Shown here piece by piece: positions 20,054 through 29,457 of a stretch of DNA of 64,000 nucleotides (position 1 is the first letter of the stretch; the number at the start of each line of letters is the position of its first letter). Where the stretch lies: assembly GCA_963693365.1 (NCBI GenBank), contig CAVNZM010000010.1:8928001-8992000 (forward strand), written 5' to 3'. Origin of the DNA: Amoebidium appalachense (Eukaryota > Ichthyosporea). Position numbers and translations under genes: made by a program. Under the pieces are notes generated by a model. It did no database searches, had not been told where the DNA came from, and worked only from the letters and a program-made list of their open reading frames with translations.

Positions 20054-20553
20054 NNNNNNNNNNNNNNNNNNNNNNNNNNNNNNNNNNNNNNNNNNNNNNN
20101 NNNNNNNNNNNNNNNNNNNNNNNNNNNNNNNNNNNNNNNNNNNNNNNNNNNNNNNNNNNNNNNNNNNNNNNNNNNNNNNNNNNNNNNNNNNNNNNNNNNN
20201 NNNNNNNNNNNNNNNNNNNNNNNNNNNNNNNNNNNNNNNNNNNNNNNNNNNNNNNNNNNNNNNNNNNNNNNNNNNNNNNNNNNNNNNNNNNNNNNNNNNN
20301 NNNNNNNNNNNNNNNNNNNNNNNNNNNNNNNNNNNNNNNNNNNNNNNNNNNNNNNNNNNNNNNNNNNNNNNNNNNNNNNNNNNNNNNNNNNNNNNNNNNN
20401 NNNNNNNNNNNNNNNNNNNNNNNNNNNNNNNNNNNNNNNNNNNNNNNNNNNNNNNNNNNNNNNNNNNNNNNNNNNNNNNNNNNNNNNNNNNNNNNNNNNN
20501 NNNNNNNNNNNNNNNNNNNNNNNNNNNNNNNNNNNNNNNNNNNNNNNNNNNNN
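20054..20553. other. Assembly gap (500 N)
   Basis: Exactly 500 N, a conventional placeholder length. The order and distance of sequences on its two sides are therefore not proven. Any long translation across it is an artefact. Confidence 0.99.
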
Positions 20554-21058
20554 ATGTGTACACTGGCAGTTGTTTACAGGTGCGCGTTCTTTCGAACAAG
20601 CGGTCCAGCGCGTCTTCGATCTTGAACGGCGCGAGGTACTGATGGCTGCAGCCGGCGGGAAGCGCGAAGCGCACCCGGTACTGGCCGGGGTTGTCGAGCA
20701 GCCCGTCCATGACCTTGCGATGGACCTCCCTCGCCAGCGCTGCCGTGAACGTGCGCGCATCGACCCCCGTCCAGACCCACGGCGTGGGAAACAGTTCCCG
20801 GACTGCGACGACGAGGTTTCCGAGTTTCTTCGAGAACCGTGTGTGTTCGGAAACTTCACTGGGGCGCGAGAGCATACTCTCGATGTCTTCGGCTGGCACC
20901 TTTTCGTTTGTTTCCAGCTCCATAATCTGCTTGACGTACAACACCAGGTGGTGGCCTGTGTACCCGCGCATGAACAACTCGCTGTCCTCGTGGTTGGCCA
21001 GAAAGGTGTGCACCAGGTCAAGGCACCGCACAACCACGCCTTCGCCGAGATCAGGCAT
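20554..21058 (-). CDS. Fic-family-like protein, N-terminal part, cut by gap
   Basis: ATG at 21058 (minus), open to the gap at 20554, giving 168 visible residues. The first ~90 residues are a helical leader. Residues about 118-162 read AREVHRKVMDGLLDNPGQYR, then RFALPAGCSHQYLAPFKIEDALDRLFE, which fits the segment of Fic/DOC proteins that precedes the catalytic HPFxxGNGR motif (His-helix, G-x-Y/F-R, then the 'flap' strand and P-x-x-I). Fic proteins transfer AMP or other phosphate-containing groups to target proteins. The active-site motif would lie in the gap, so activity cannot be judged. Assignment is by memory of the family pattern. Confidence 0.5.
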
Positions 21059-21099
21059 CACTTGTCTCTACACCGAGAGAAAAAACAGACATGTGCAAC

Positions 21100-21286
21100 A
21101 TGTTTCAATGTTTGAAATCCCCACGACGCGGGCATGCACGGCCGGCCGGGGAGGGGCGGGGCGGGGCGGGGCACACAGGCCCGGCCCGGGAGGCAGGCGT
21201 GGCGCGTGCGCTGGGGAGAAACGCGGGCACCCCCAGCCACCCCAGCCCCCCACCGGGAACCAGCAGTCAACTCGGGGTTGGTTTGG
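21100..21286. other. GC-rich spacer
   Basis: G/C runs (GGGGCGGGGCGGGGC) and GGCGTGGCGCGTGCG-type sequence, no gene. Frames on both strands are compositional. Confidence 0.5.
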
Positions 21287-21566
21287 GGTGTGTTGATTGG
21301 CCATTGTGAGTGCAGCGCCTGCTTCCTCCACAGCCAATGAGCGTCGAGTGCCATCGATCAGTTGTGTCCGATTGGAGAACATGTACAGCGGTGTAGGGCC
21401 GAATAGGGGATTTTGATTGGCGTCAGGTGAGAGCCCGGGACCGCCGCAGCCAATGGGAGACGACGGGACCACCCAACGGCTCGGCACAAGGGTACATAAG
21501 CAAAGACGGTGTTGTCAAAAGCACACTCTTGCTGCAGCGTGACAGTGGGCTTTTGGAATTGCCAAC

Positions 21567-22671
21567 ATGACGCACATTGAGCGTATTCACATTCTCGGTA
21601 AGGACCGCCAACCCCGGTTCGCCTACCAAGAGGACCTGTTCTACACGCTGCACCTGCACCCCGAGGCGCCTGGCTCGATCCGCATGGGCACCGCCGCGAT
21701 CTTCAGCACGAAGACAGGGGAGGAGAGGGTGTGGCCGGTCGACGTCATCCTCTCCGGGCCGGTACCGCGGCAGTTTGTCGACGAGGAGGGGCGGTGGACC
21801 CAGCCGGACAGTTCCACAGCCTGCGACGAAGCGATGGCCTGCGACGAAGCGATGACCTGCGACGAAGCGATGGCCTGCGATGAAGCGGGGGCCTGTGACG
21901 ACCCCCCGCTTCGTCGGGCGTGGCAGCGCGGTGTGGCGTGCACTGTACGACGAGCTCCAGGCGCCGGCGCTGCGCAGCCTCATCCCCGACGACACGGGCC
22001 TCGGGTTTCTCCTCCGCAAGTGCCCCCACCCCGACTTCGACGATGTGGACAACGACAACGACGAGGTGATCACCGTCGAGGAGACTGAGCACGTCTGGGG
22101 TGTGAGGCTTGGGCAGGCGATGGCGGCTCCGACCGTGGTTCGGCCGCTCCACCAGGTCGTCGAGAGCGCGACGGTCCGCGCGGCACCGGTGCCGGACGAG
22201 CAGTGTTCCGTGTACGCATTGAACACGTTGGACAGCGACGAGGAGGCCAGGACGGTAGAAATGTTTGAGGTCTGGCCGGTGCTTCATTGTGGGCAGCCCG
22301 CGCTGCGCCTGGGTCTCTACTACCTGCTGGCCGAGGGGGCGCTGGCCGAGCGCTTTGTGCCCCTGGACGTCATCGTCCAAGGCGACTGGGTCGAGGCCAA
22401 GATCGATGAGCACGGGACGTGGAGGGCCGGAGCGGTGGTTGGGCGAAGGGCGGTGGGCAGCGAGGATGCGTTCCACCTCCAGATTGACATTGCGCTCGAC
22501 CAGCACATGGAGTTGGGGGTGCTGTCGCGGCAGATGCTGGGAATGGATGCTACCAGGGTGGAGGTGCTTGAAGTTGACCCACGCAGAGTGTACGAGCTGG
22601 ATTGTGACATGGACACCATGGAGTCCAAATTCTCGTTCGAGGGCCACGCGTTTAAGCATGCATTTTCGTGA
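21567..22671 (+). pseudogene. Gene A copy 1, frameshifted by an 18-bp repeat expansion
   Basis: ATG at 21567 opens a frame matching copy 2 for about 85 codons. At 21804-21910 the sequence is replaced by an 18-bp tandem repeat and the downstream homology continues in the next frame (visible from 21880) to a stop at 22669. A second single-base difference near the end changes the last residues. The family is not recognised. The protein contains two related halves: PVDVIL...DEEGRW near residue 55-80 and PLDVIV...DEHGTW near 245-270, each preceded by R-x-G and followed by a VGR segment, indicating an internal duplication. The original protein would have been about 350 residues. Confidence 0.75.
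21819..21900 (+). repeat. 18-bp minisatellite inside gene A copy 1
   Basis: Four full units (GCCTGCGACGAAGCGATG and variants) plus a partial fifth. Copy 2 has no trace of it at the equivalent place. Confidence 0.9.
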
Positions 22672-22968
22672 CAGACGGGTGAACCTTGCGAACTTGGTGA
22701 TTGGTTGCGCATATGTGAGCCTAAACCCTAAGGGTTGTGTGGGGGGTGGGGGTGGGTGTGTATTTGCGTTGGTCATTTGCCCACAGGATGGGTCAAAACG
22801 CGCAGCGCGCAAATAAACCACAAAAACACACGAGCGCGCCCCACCGAGTGGCGCGCGAGGCGCGCGTGGCGCGCGTGGCCGGTGCCCTGTGTGCCACGCA
22901 TGCCACGCATGCCCCCATGCCCCGCCCCGGCGCGGGAATTTTCACGCCGGGTTTTGGGCAGCCATGCA

Positions 22969-23108
22969 CCGTGCAAGGGACCGTGCGGACGCGGTGGGGG
23001 CTTCAAGCAAGTTGACACCGGAGCAAAGGGACGCGCTGTACAAGGACTACATGACCAACTGCGATATCTGTGCCAGTATCCACAACGACGTAGAAAACCG
23101 CGAGATCA
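22969..23108 (+). pseudogene. 140-nt remnant of gene B (AAA ATPase)
   Basis: Colinear with 25093-25232 of gene B without indels and with a single evident substitution (CTGTGCC versus CTTTGCC). It lacks the gene B promoter and first ~36 codons and ends abruptly where copy 2 of the gene A promoter begins. It marks the junction of the tandem duplication. Confidence 0.9.
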
Positions 23109-24907
23109 GGTGTGTTGATTGGCCATTGTGAGTGCAGCGCCTGCTCCCTCCACAGCCAATGAGCGTTGAGTGCCTTAGATCAGTTGTGTCCGATTGGAGA
23201 ACATGTACAGCGGGCCAAATTGGGGATTTTGATTGGCGTCACGTGAGAGCCCGGGACCGCCACAGCCAATGGGAGACAGCGGGGCCTCCCAACAGCTCGG
23301 CACAAGCGTACATAAGCACAGACGGTCTGTCAAAACCTCACACTTGCTGCAGCGTGACAAGTGGGCTTTTGGAATTGCCAACAAGACGCACATTGAGCGT
23401 ATTCACATTCTCGGTGAGGACCGCGAGCCCCGGTTCGCCTACCACCCGGACCTGTTCTACACGCTGCACCTGCACCCCGAGGCGCCTGGCTCGATCCGCA
23501 TGGGCACTGCCGCCGTCTACAGCACGAAGACGGGGGAGGAGAGGGTGTGGCCGGTCGACGTCATCCTCTCCGGGCCGGTACCGCGGCAGTTCGTCGACGA
23601 GGAGGGGCGGTGGACCCAGCGGGACACTTACACACCTCCCGACCCCTACTTCGTCGGGCGTGGCAGCGCGGTGTGGCGTGCACTGTACGACGAGCTCCAG
23701 GCGCCGGCGCTGCGCAGCCTCATCCCCGACGACACGGGCCTCGGGTTTCTCCTCCGCAAGTGCCCCCACCCCGACTTCGACGATGTGGACGACGACAAGG
23801 TGATCACCGTCGAGGAGACGGAGCACGTCTGGGGTGTGAGGCTTGGGCAGGCGATGGCGGCTCCGACCGTGGTTCGGCCGCTCCACCAGGTCGTCGAGAG
23901 CGCGACGGTCCGCGCGGCACCGGTGCCGGACGAGCAGTGTTCCGTGTACGCATTGAACACGTTGGCCAGCGTCGAGGAGGCCAGGACGGTAGAAATGTTT
24001 GAGGTCTGGCCGGTGCTTCATTGTGGGCAGCCCGCGCTGCGCCTGGGTCTCTACTACCTGCTGGCCGAGCGGAAGCTGGCCGAGCGCTTTCTGCCCCTGG
24101 ACGTCATCGTCCAAGGCGACTGGGTCGAGGCCAAGATCGACGAGCACGGGAAGTGGAGGGCCGGAGCGGTGGTTGGGCGAAGGGCGGTGGGCAGCGAGGA
24201 TGCGTTCTACCTCCAGATTTACATTGCGCTCGGCCAGCACTTCGGGTTGGGGGTGCTGTCGCGGCAGATGCTGCAAATGGATGCTACCAGGAAGGAGGTG
24301 CTTTGTATTGCACCATGCAGAGTGTACGAGCTGGATTGTGACGTGGACACCATGGAGTCCAAATTCCCGTTCGAGGGCCACACGTTTAAGTATCATTTTC
24401 GTGACAGACGGGTGAACCTGTAGAACTTGGTGATTGCGCATATGTGAGCCTAAACCCTAAGGGGTGTGTGGGGGTGGGGCTGGGTGTGTATTTGTGTTGG
24501 TTGCGCATATGTGAGCCTAACCCCTAAGGGTTGTGTGGGGGGTGGGGGTGTATTTGTGTTGGTCATTTGCCCCAGGATGGGTCAAAACGCGCAGCGCGCA
24601 AATAAACCACAAAAACACACGAGCGCGCCCCACCGAGACTCGGGGGTGTAGGGGGCGGCGAGGCCCAGGAGGCCAAAAGGCCGCGTGATAAAACATTTTC
24701 CACTGTGTCAAAGTCGTGAGTGCAGTAGTATGCCAGGCCGCAGGCCACATGCATACAACATTGTGTATCGGATTATCCGGGAGTACAAATGGCCCAGGGG
24801 GCAGCGAGAGGCCCGCCCGGCCCGCCCGCCCGGCGAGACGCGTGTGCCACGCATGCCCCCATGCCCCGCCCCGGCGCGGGAATTTTCACGCCGGGTTTTG
24901 GGCAGCC
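23109..24907 (+). repeat. Duplicated cassette, copy 2
   Basis: Second copy of the gene A unit. Its 3' flank is longer because a GCGCATATGTGAGCCTAA block is itself repeated at 24436 and 24504. It leads into the intact-length gene B. Confidence 0.9.
23383..24423 (+). pseudogene. Gene A copy 2, start codon lost (ATG to AAG)
   Basis: The position of the start codon in copy 1 reads AAG here (23383-23385) within otherwise identical flanks (GCCAACaAGACGCACATTGAG against GCCAACaTG...). The rest is an uninterrupted frame of about 346 codons to TAG at 24423. An in-frame ATG at 23269 would add 38 residues, but it lies upstream of the TATA-like TACATAAGC near 23308; the next internal Met is about residue 39. 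It contains the same two-part internal repeat as copy 1 (PVDVIL...DEEGRW and PLDVIV...DEHGKW). It may be silent or yield a shortened product. Family unknown. Confidence 0.75.
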
Positions 24908-24982
24908 ACCCACCAATATGACCGATGGCCATTTTGGTTGTGTGTGCGCCTCCGCCGCTTCCGATTTTGTAGTCGAGGAGCA

Positions 24983-26457
24983 ATGAGTTCACGCCCGCGC
25001 GGCAGACCCCCGAAACGCGCCAGAACCGAGGAACCGGAGGACGATGACCCGCTCACCTCATGGTTCTCTGGGATTTGGCAGCTGACCGCCGACCGTGCAA
25101 GGGACCGTGCGGACGCGGTGGGGGCTTCAAGCAAGTTGACACCGGAGCAAAGGGACGCGCTGTACAAGGACTACATGACCAACTGCGATATCTTTGCCAG
25201 TATCCACAACGACGTAGAAAACCGCGAGATCACGACCCCAATCAGACAGATCGTCTTCCCGCCCGACGGTGACGGCCTCGAGCCACGCGACGAGGACCTG
25301 GCAGAGTTTATGAACATTAATGGGCTGAAGGAGGCGAAGCAGAAGCTTTTTGAAACCGTTATTGTTCCACGATTTGTGCCCGAACTGTTCCGCAGCCTGC
25401 GAACGCCTGGGCGGGGAATTCTGATGTTTGGTCCACCCGGGACCGGCAAGACGTTTATTGCGAGCAAGTTGGCGCAGGTGGGCAGGTCGACGTTTATGAA
25501 CGTGTCGTCGGCTGTGCTCAACTCAAAGTGGGAGGGCAACTCGGAGAAGGCGGTGCAGGCAGTGTTTTCGCTCGCAAGGTGCCTGCGTCCCACTGTCATG
25601 TTTCTGGACGAGGCCGAGTCGATACTGGGCTCCCGAAACCGCAACAGTGCGAGCGGGTCGGGCAACTCGTACAAGATCACAAACCAGTTTCTTTCGGAGT
25701 ACGACGGGCTGCGCAAGAACAATGACCATATGCTGTATGTGGCCGCGACAAACCTGCCGTTCGACCTTGACCGGGCGATTCTGAGGCGATTCCCATTCGC
25801 GTGTTTGTTGACCTGCCGCTACCGATCGACATCCTCGAACTGATATTGGAGAAATTGGACGAGTTCCAAGCGGAGTATCCCCTGAGCGTCGACCCAACGC
25901 TGCTAGTAGTTAATGACGGGGTTCACACCCCGCGAGAGGCCCTGCAGAAGTTGGCGTACTGGATGTTTCTCAAGTCGTATTCCACATCGGACATCCTCAA
26001 TCTAATCAAGCAGGCTGCGACGGCGCCAATGTCTCGGCGCATTCGGGAGATTTTTCAGTCACCCTCGGGCACAGGCAGCTTTGCCGGAGAGCTCAAAGGG
26101 CTGATCGAAAGACAGCCCAAGCCACTGGCAGTGCGGGATTTCCTGTCGGCGGCAAATACTGTTCTCCCCGCGTTTACAAAGTTTGACGATGACATGGAAT
26201 ACACCGCGGACTACATCGAGCTATTTGCATTCAAGATCAATATTGAATGGCGGCGCGGCGAAACGATGCCCCCCGGGTTTGCACACGCACTCCAACAGCA
26301 CAGGGATGCGGAGCTGAACCCAACCAGCTTGTGGGGACCCGAGGTTCCGACATGGTACGTCCACGACGTCCGCGAGGGCAAGGATTACGCCCTTGGTCGT
26401 TACTACCAGGAGCAGGTGCTGCCGGAATTGGATATTGTGCTCATCGACGGCGATTGA
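24983..26457 (+). pseudogene. Gene B: AAA ATPase of the VPS4/katanin-like type, one frameshift
   Basis: ATG 24983; the N-terminus RPRGRPPKRAR resembles an AT-hook or nuclear localisation signal. The AAA module has Walker A GPPGTGKT (about 150-157), a pore-loop-like SKWEGNSEK, Walker B VMFLDEAE (D209/E210), sensor-1 VAATN and the RAILRRF arginine-finger region, as in the classic AAA clade that remodels protein complexes or microtubules. Immediately after RRF a one-base shift at about 25792 moves the continuation to the next frame, which carries the expected small helical subdomain and a ~200-residue C-terminal extension ending at TGA 26457. The break lies in a short C run, so a sequencing error is possible. 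Gene A precedes it on the same strand. Confidence 0.8.
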
Positions 26458-26489
26458 ACCCGGGTGTGTATTTTGGTAAGCAATTGGCA

Positions 26490-26508
26490 ATCGATCAATG
26501 TGATCGAT
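26490..26508. promoter_or_regulatory. Inverted repeat ATCGATCA-atg-TGATCGAT
   Basis: Perfect 8-bp arms around ATG. A related element lies 63 nt downstream; both precede the T5orf172 gene. Confidence 0.45.
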
Positions 26509-26551
26509 CGATAGCCATTCTGGTTGTGTGTGTGTGCCGTAACCCGCAGCC

Positions 26552-26574
26552 TGCAATCGGTCAATGTGACCGGT
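26552..26574. promoter_or_regulatory. Inverted repeat CGGTCA-atg-TGACCG
   Basis: Six-bp perfect arms with the same ATG spacer, extending to ten with one mismatch (CAATCGGTCA/TGACCGGTTG). The two elements share spacing and spacer, and both are followed by GCCATTCTGG/GTCATTTTG-like sequence, suggesting duplicated operator-like sites. Confidence 0.45.
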
Positions 26575-26728
26575 TGTCATTTTGCTAGGCACTGGGGTAC
26601 TTGGCAGCCAAATGCCTCAAATTGAGGCCTTTGAAATGGTTAACCAGTGAAGTGGATGTGTTGCACCCTCCCGCTGGCCGGGTACAAAAGGCGCCGCGCG
26701 CAAAATAAAATCGCAGTCTTACTCTGAA

Positions 26729-28108
26729 ATGACTTCAAACACGTCTCCCCCACCCTCTTACTCTCCCACCCCTCTTGGCCCCGACTGGCGCCCGCCCGCG
26801 GGCCACGAGTCGCGCGTGGACACGTCGTCGGTGCCCGCGTGGCCCGGCGTGCGCCCGTTCTTCGCGCCGGACGGGGAGAAGGTGCTGACGTACCTGACGA
26901 AGTTCGACGGGCACGTGTTCTTCAACGCGGGGTACTCGGCGATGATGGGGAGCAAGGAGACGGGTGTGAGAAAGAACCCGGTTGACTGGAAAAAGGACAA
27001 TGCAAATACGATTTCGAAGGTTGTTTCGGTGGTGCAGGCGTCCCAGACGACATTAGGGGATGCCCTAACGTCCTCTGTTGTGTCTTCCGATTGGTTGGTT
27101 AGACCGGCTTATGCAAACATCAAGAAACTACCCGCCGTGGGCAACCCGGACGGTTCTGTTGCCTACGCCTTCGCAACGCACGGTCTGATACCCGCCATCG
27201 AGATGTACCGCGGGACCTGGTTCGCGTTCGAGCTGACCGCGCCGTTTCTGCGCTACTGCTTTCCCGCGCTGCGGGACTTCTGGGACAACGTGATGGTCAA
27301 GTCGCACCTGGGCCAGATGGACTACTTCGCGGACCTGGTGCGCATCGCCGACCAAGGACGCGGCGACGGGGCCAAGACCAAGTCCGTGCACATCGACATG
27401 GAGGCCGCGGACGCGGAGGGCCCGCGCGCGGGCAAGCGTGAGCGCGAAGACGACGGGGAGCAGCAGGTGGCCAAGCGCAACCCGCTGGACGCGATGCTGG
27501 AACCGGGCAACTGGTTCAAGCCGGGAGTGGATTTCGACACCGCGCTCGAGCAACTCAACAAGTTCATCACCACCGCGCACCGCGACATCTGCACCAACTA
27601 CTGCCCCGAGGCACTCGCGGCGGTCAAGCGCGCGGAGGAGGTAGAGCGACAGGAGCGGGCCAAGCAGGACACGATCCAGCGGGGCATCGACTCGACGCTT
27701 GCCATGGTGAAGGCAGTGCGCGAGATGAAGGCCGAGCTCAAGGGTCTGGACGTGCACTTTGTGGCCTGGCGGCAGCTGAACTTCGACTGGTCGCTCAAGG
27801 CGGCCGGTGGGGCGTGTGTGTATGCGCTGCACATCGACGGCTACATTAAGATCGGGCACACGGGCAACTCGCTTTTCCAGCGCTACAAGTATGACCTGTG
27901 GTCCCACGACATGAAGGAGCTCATCATCATATGTATGCCCCATCGCAACAAGAACGAGGCGGACCAGTTCGAAAAGCTGGTGCAGAACCAGCTCAAGCAG
28001 GTGCGCGTGATGGTGGGCAACAAGCGCGAGATGTTCGCGGCGGACTACGTGCGCGTGTCAAACGCGTTCAAGGAGGTGTACGGGGACGACGACATCCGCT
28101 TTGTCTGA
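26729..28108 (+). CDS. T5orf172 (GIY-YIG-like) domain protein, 459 aa
   Basis: ATG 26729, TGA 28108. The Pro/Ser-rich N-terminus leads to a ~200-residue globular part, a basic acidic-mixed stretch (GKREREDDGEQQVAKR), and a helical segment rich in Glu/Arg (VKRAEEVERQERAKQD). From about residue 360 the sequence GACVYALHIDGYIKIGHTGN is followed by KYDLWSHDMKEL, an E in NEAD and KREMFA: the order of the T5orf172/MUG113 branch of the GIY-YIG fold, which is frequent in phages and large DNA viruses, where it is presumed to cut DNA. The gene precedes a YqaJ-type gene by about 200 nt on the same strand. The frame is intact. Confidence 0.75.
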   Translation: MTSNTSPPPSYSPTPLGPDWRPPAGHESRVDTSSVPAWPGVRPFFAPDGEKVLTYLTKFDGHVFFNAGYSAMMGSKETGVRKNPVDWKKDNANTISKVVSVVQASQTTLGDALTSSVVSSDWLVRPAYANIKKLPAVGNPDGSVAYAFATHGLIPAIEMYRGTWFAFELTAPFLRYCFPALRDFWDNVMVKSHLGQMDYFADLVRIADQGRGDGAKTKSVHIDMEAADAEGPRAGKREREDDGEQQVAKRNPLDAMLEPGNWFKPGVDFDTALEQLNKFITTAHRDICTNYCPEALAAVKRAEEVERQERAKQDTIQRGIDSTLAMVKAVREMKAELKGLDVHFVAWRQLNFDWSLKAAGGACVYALHIDGYIKIGHTGNSLFQRYKYDLWSHDMKELIIICMPHRNKNEADQFEKLVQNQLKQVRVMVGNKREMFAADYVRVSNAFKEVYGDDDIRFV

Positions 28109-28269
28109 TTCTGGATGTATCTGGATGTCCGTGAACCAGTCACGGACTTCTGTGTTCACGAACCGCACCTATAAAACCGTCTACTTCGCATCATCTTTGA
28201 AGATCACGAATCACTCAAGCAATCACTCAAGATGAGTGATTGCCAGTTGGTTTGCATCCAAGTTGCGCA

Positions 28270-28276
28270 TATAAAA
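28270..28276 (+). promoter_or_regulatory. TATA box for the YqaJ-type gene
   Basis: TATAAAA 30 nt before the ATG at 28306, which implies a very short leader. A second TATAAAA lies at 28171 after a tandem ATCACTCAAG repeat (28207-28235). Confidence 0.55.
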
Positions 28277-28305
28277 CGCCGACTCGCACGAGAGATGTGT
28301 GCAGA

Positions 28306-28964
28306 ATGGACTTCATCGAGCGTCTGAAACAAAACGAGATTCCCTACCCACAGGGAAGTACACAGTGGCTGCGCGCGCGCGCATCCATGCTCACGGCCTC
28401 GGACGTGGGCGCAGCGCTGGGGGTGAACCCGTACGAGACGCGGAAGGACCTGATCGAGCACAAGTCCGGGCTGAAGCGGCGGGTCGTGGACCCCGTGTTC
28501 GTGGCATTCGGACACAAGCACGAGGCCAACGCGGCGGACGCGTACATGCGCGCGACGGGGCGCTCGTGCATCGAGCTTGGGCTGATCCGGCACGCGGAGC
28601 ACCGGTGGCTGGGGGCGAGCCCGGACCGGGTGACGCTGTGCGGGCGCGCGGTGGAGATCAAGGTGCCGTACAAGCGCAAGTTCATGGACGGACAGCCGAT
28701 CCCCGAGCACTATGTGGCGCAGGTGGTCGGACACAGCTGTTTGTGCTGGGGCTGGAGGTCGCGGACTTTGTGCAGTTCGACCCGCGCGACGGGTCGCTGC
28801 GCATCGACGAGATCCCGCGGGACAAGGAGTGGTGGGCCAAGCACGGCAAGACATTAATGAGTTTTCAGGCCAAAGTGTTAGACATACGTGCAGATCACGA
28901 GCTGCAGGGATGGGAGACAGAGGACCAAGACACAGCGATTTGTCACATTCCCGATTTTATATAA
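28306..28964 (+). pseudogene. YqaJ-type recombinase/exonuclease, one frameshift
   Basis: ATG 28306. The sequence has TASDVGAALGVNPYETR near residue 28, GHKHEANAADAYM near 70, then WLGASPDRV with D107 and VEIKVPYK with E117-x-K119, the catalytic set of YqaJ/lambda-exonuclease-type nucleases that resect double-stranded DNA for single-strand annealing. About residue 140 (near 28725) the frame shifts by one base; the continuation LFVLGLEVADF and onward lies in the next frame and ends at TAA 28964. As written it would be cut after the active site. It sits directly after the T5orf172 gene. Confidence 0.75.
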
Positions 28965-29049
28965 GCTCACAGGGCAGTGTGTATAGATGGACACAATCCA
29001 CCGACTACACCCCGGCCCCGGCCATCAGCCGCAGTAGCGGCATCGGCAG

Positions 29050-29057
29050 TATATATA
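29050..29057 (+). promoter_or_regulatory. TATA-like box
   Basis: TATATATA, 102 nt before the ATG at 29159. Confidence 0.35.
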
Positions 29058-29158
29058 CGACAAAGGGATGTACGGTAAGATAGAGCATCAACAGGTACCG
29101 CTTTATCAAATTTTGTTTTTTTGTGTAAGTGTGCTGGTCCGGGAGGCCAGGTGCCTGT

Positions 29159-29455
29159 ATGGTGGGTGAAAATGGATCCTGTGACACCATGACTGCTTTA
29201 TGGTTAATATATTATGCAATGAAGCCCAAGTATGTCAAGGGACGGTATTGTAGAAGAGGCAAACGGATCTACCGCCGAAAGCTCCGAAACGCACGAAAAA
29301 AGTACAAAGTCCAAAAGAAACATCTAAAACGCATATGGGAACCATCCTATCGTGTACTTGACTATGTGACCGGCATACCGACCATGACAACCAAAAACGG
29401 GTGGGACATCACAAGCTACGAGTACCCCCTACACTACAACATTTCCCGTATGTAA
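29159..29455 (+). CDS. Small very basic protein, 98 aa
   Basis: ATG 29159, TAA 29455, two nt from the stop of the convergent gene. Residues about 25-62 hold a dense Lys/Arg stretch (RRGKRIYRRKLRNARKKYK, KKHLKR) and the C-terminus is aromatic (YEYPLHYN). Such size and charge suit a DNA- or RNA-binding or virion core protein, but that is inference. A second ATG at residue 21 is possible. Confidence 0.5.
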   Translation: MVGENGSCDTMTALWLIYYAMKPKYVKGRYCRRGKRIYRRKLRNARKKYKVQKKHLKRIWEPSYRVLDYVTGIPTMTTKNGWDITSYEYPLHYNISRM

Positions 29456-29457
29456 GT

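Larger units (their letters stand above)
21287..22968 (+). repeat. Duplicated cassette, copy 1 (promoter + gene A + 3' flank)
   Basis: Begins GGTGTGTTGATTGGCCATTG and matches the second copy beginning at 23109 through promoter, gene A, the AATAAA region (22812) and the GC-rich 3' flank ending GGAATTTTCACGCCGG. Five CCAAT/ATTGG boxes lie within the first 170 nt of each copy, followed by a TACATAAGC TATA-like site. Confidence 0.9.

Noticed and set aside
19973-21061. Apparent 362-residue protein across the gap
   Set aside because: Most of it is undetermined bases; only the 168 residues right of the gap are supported.
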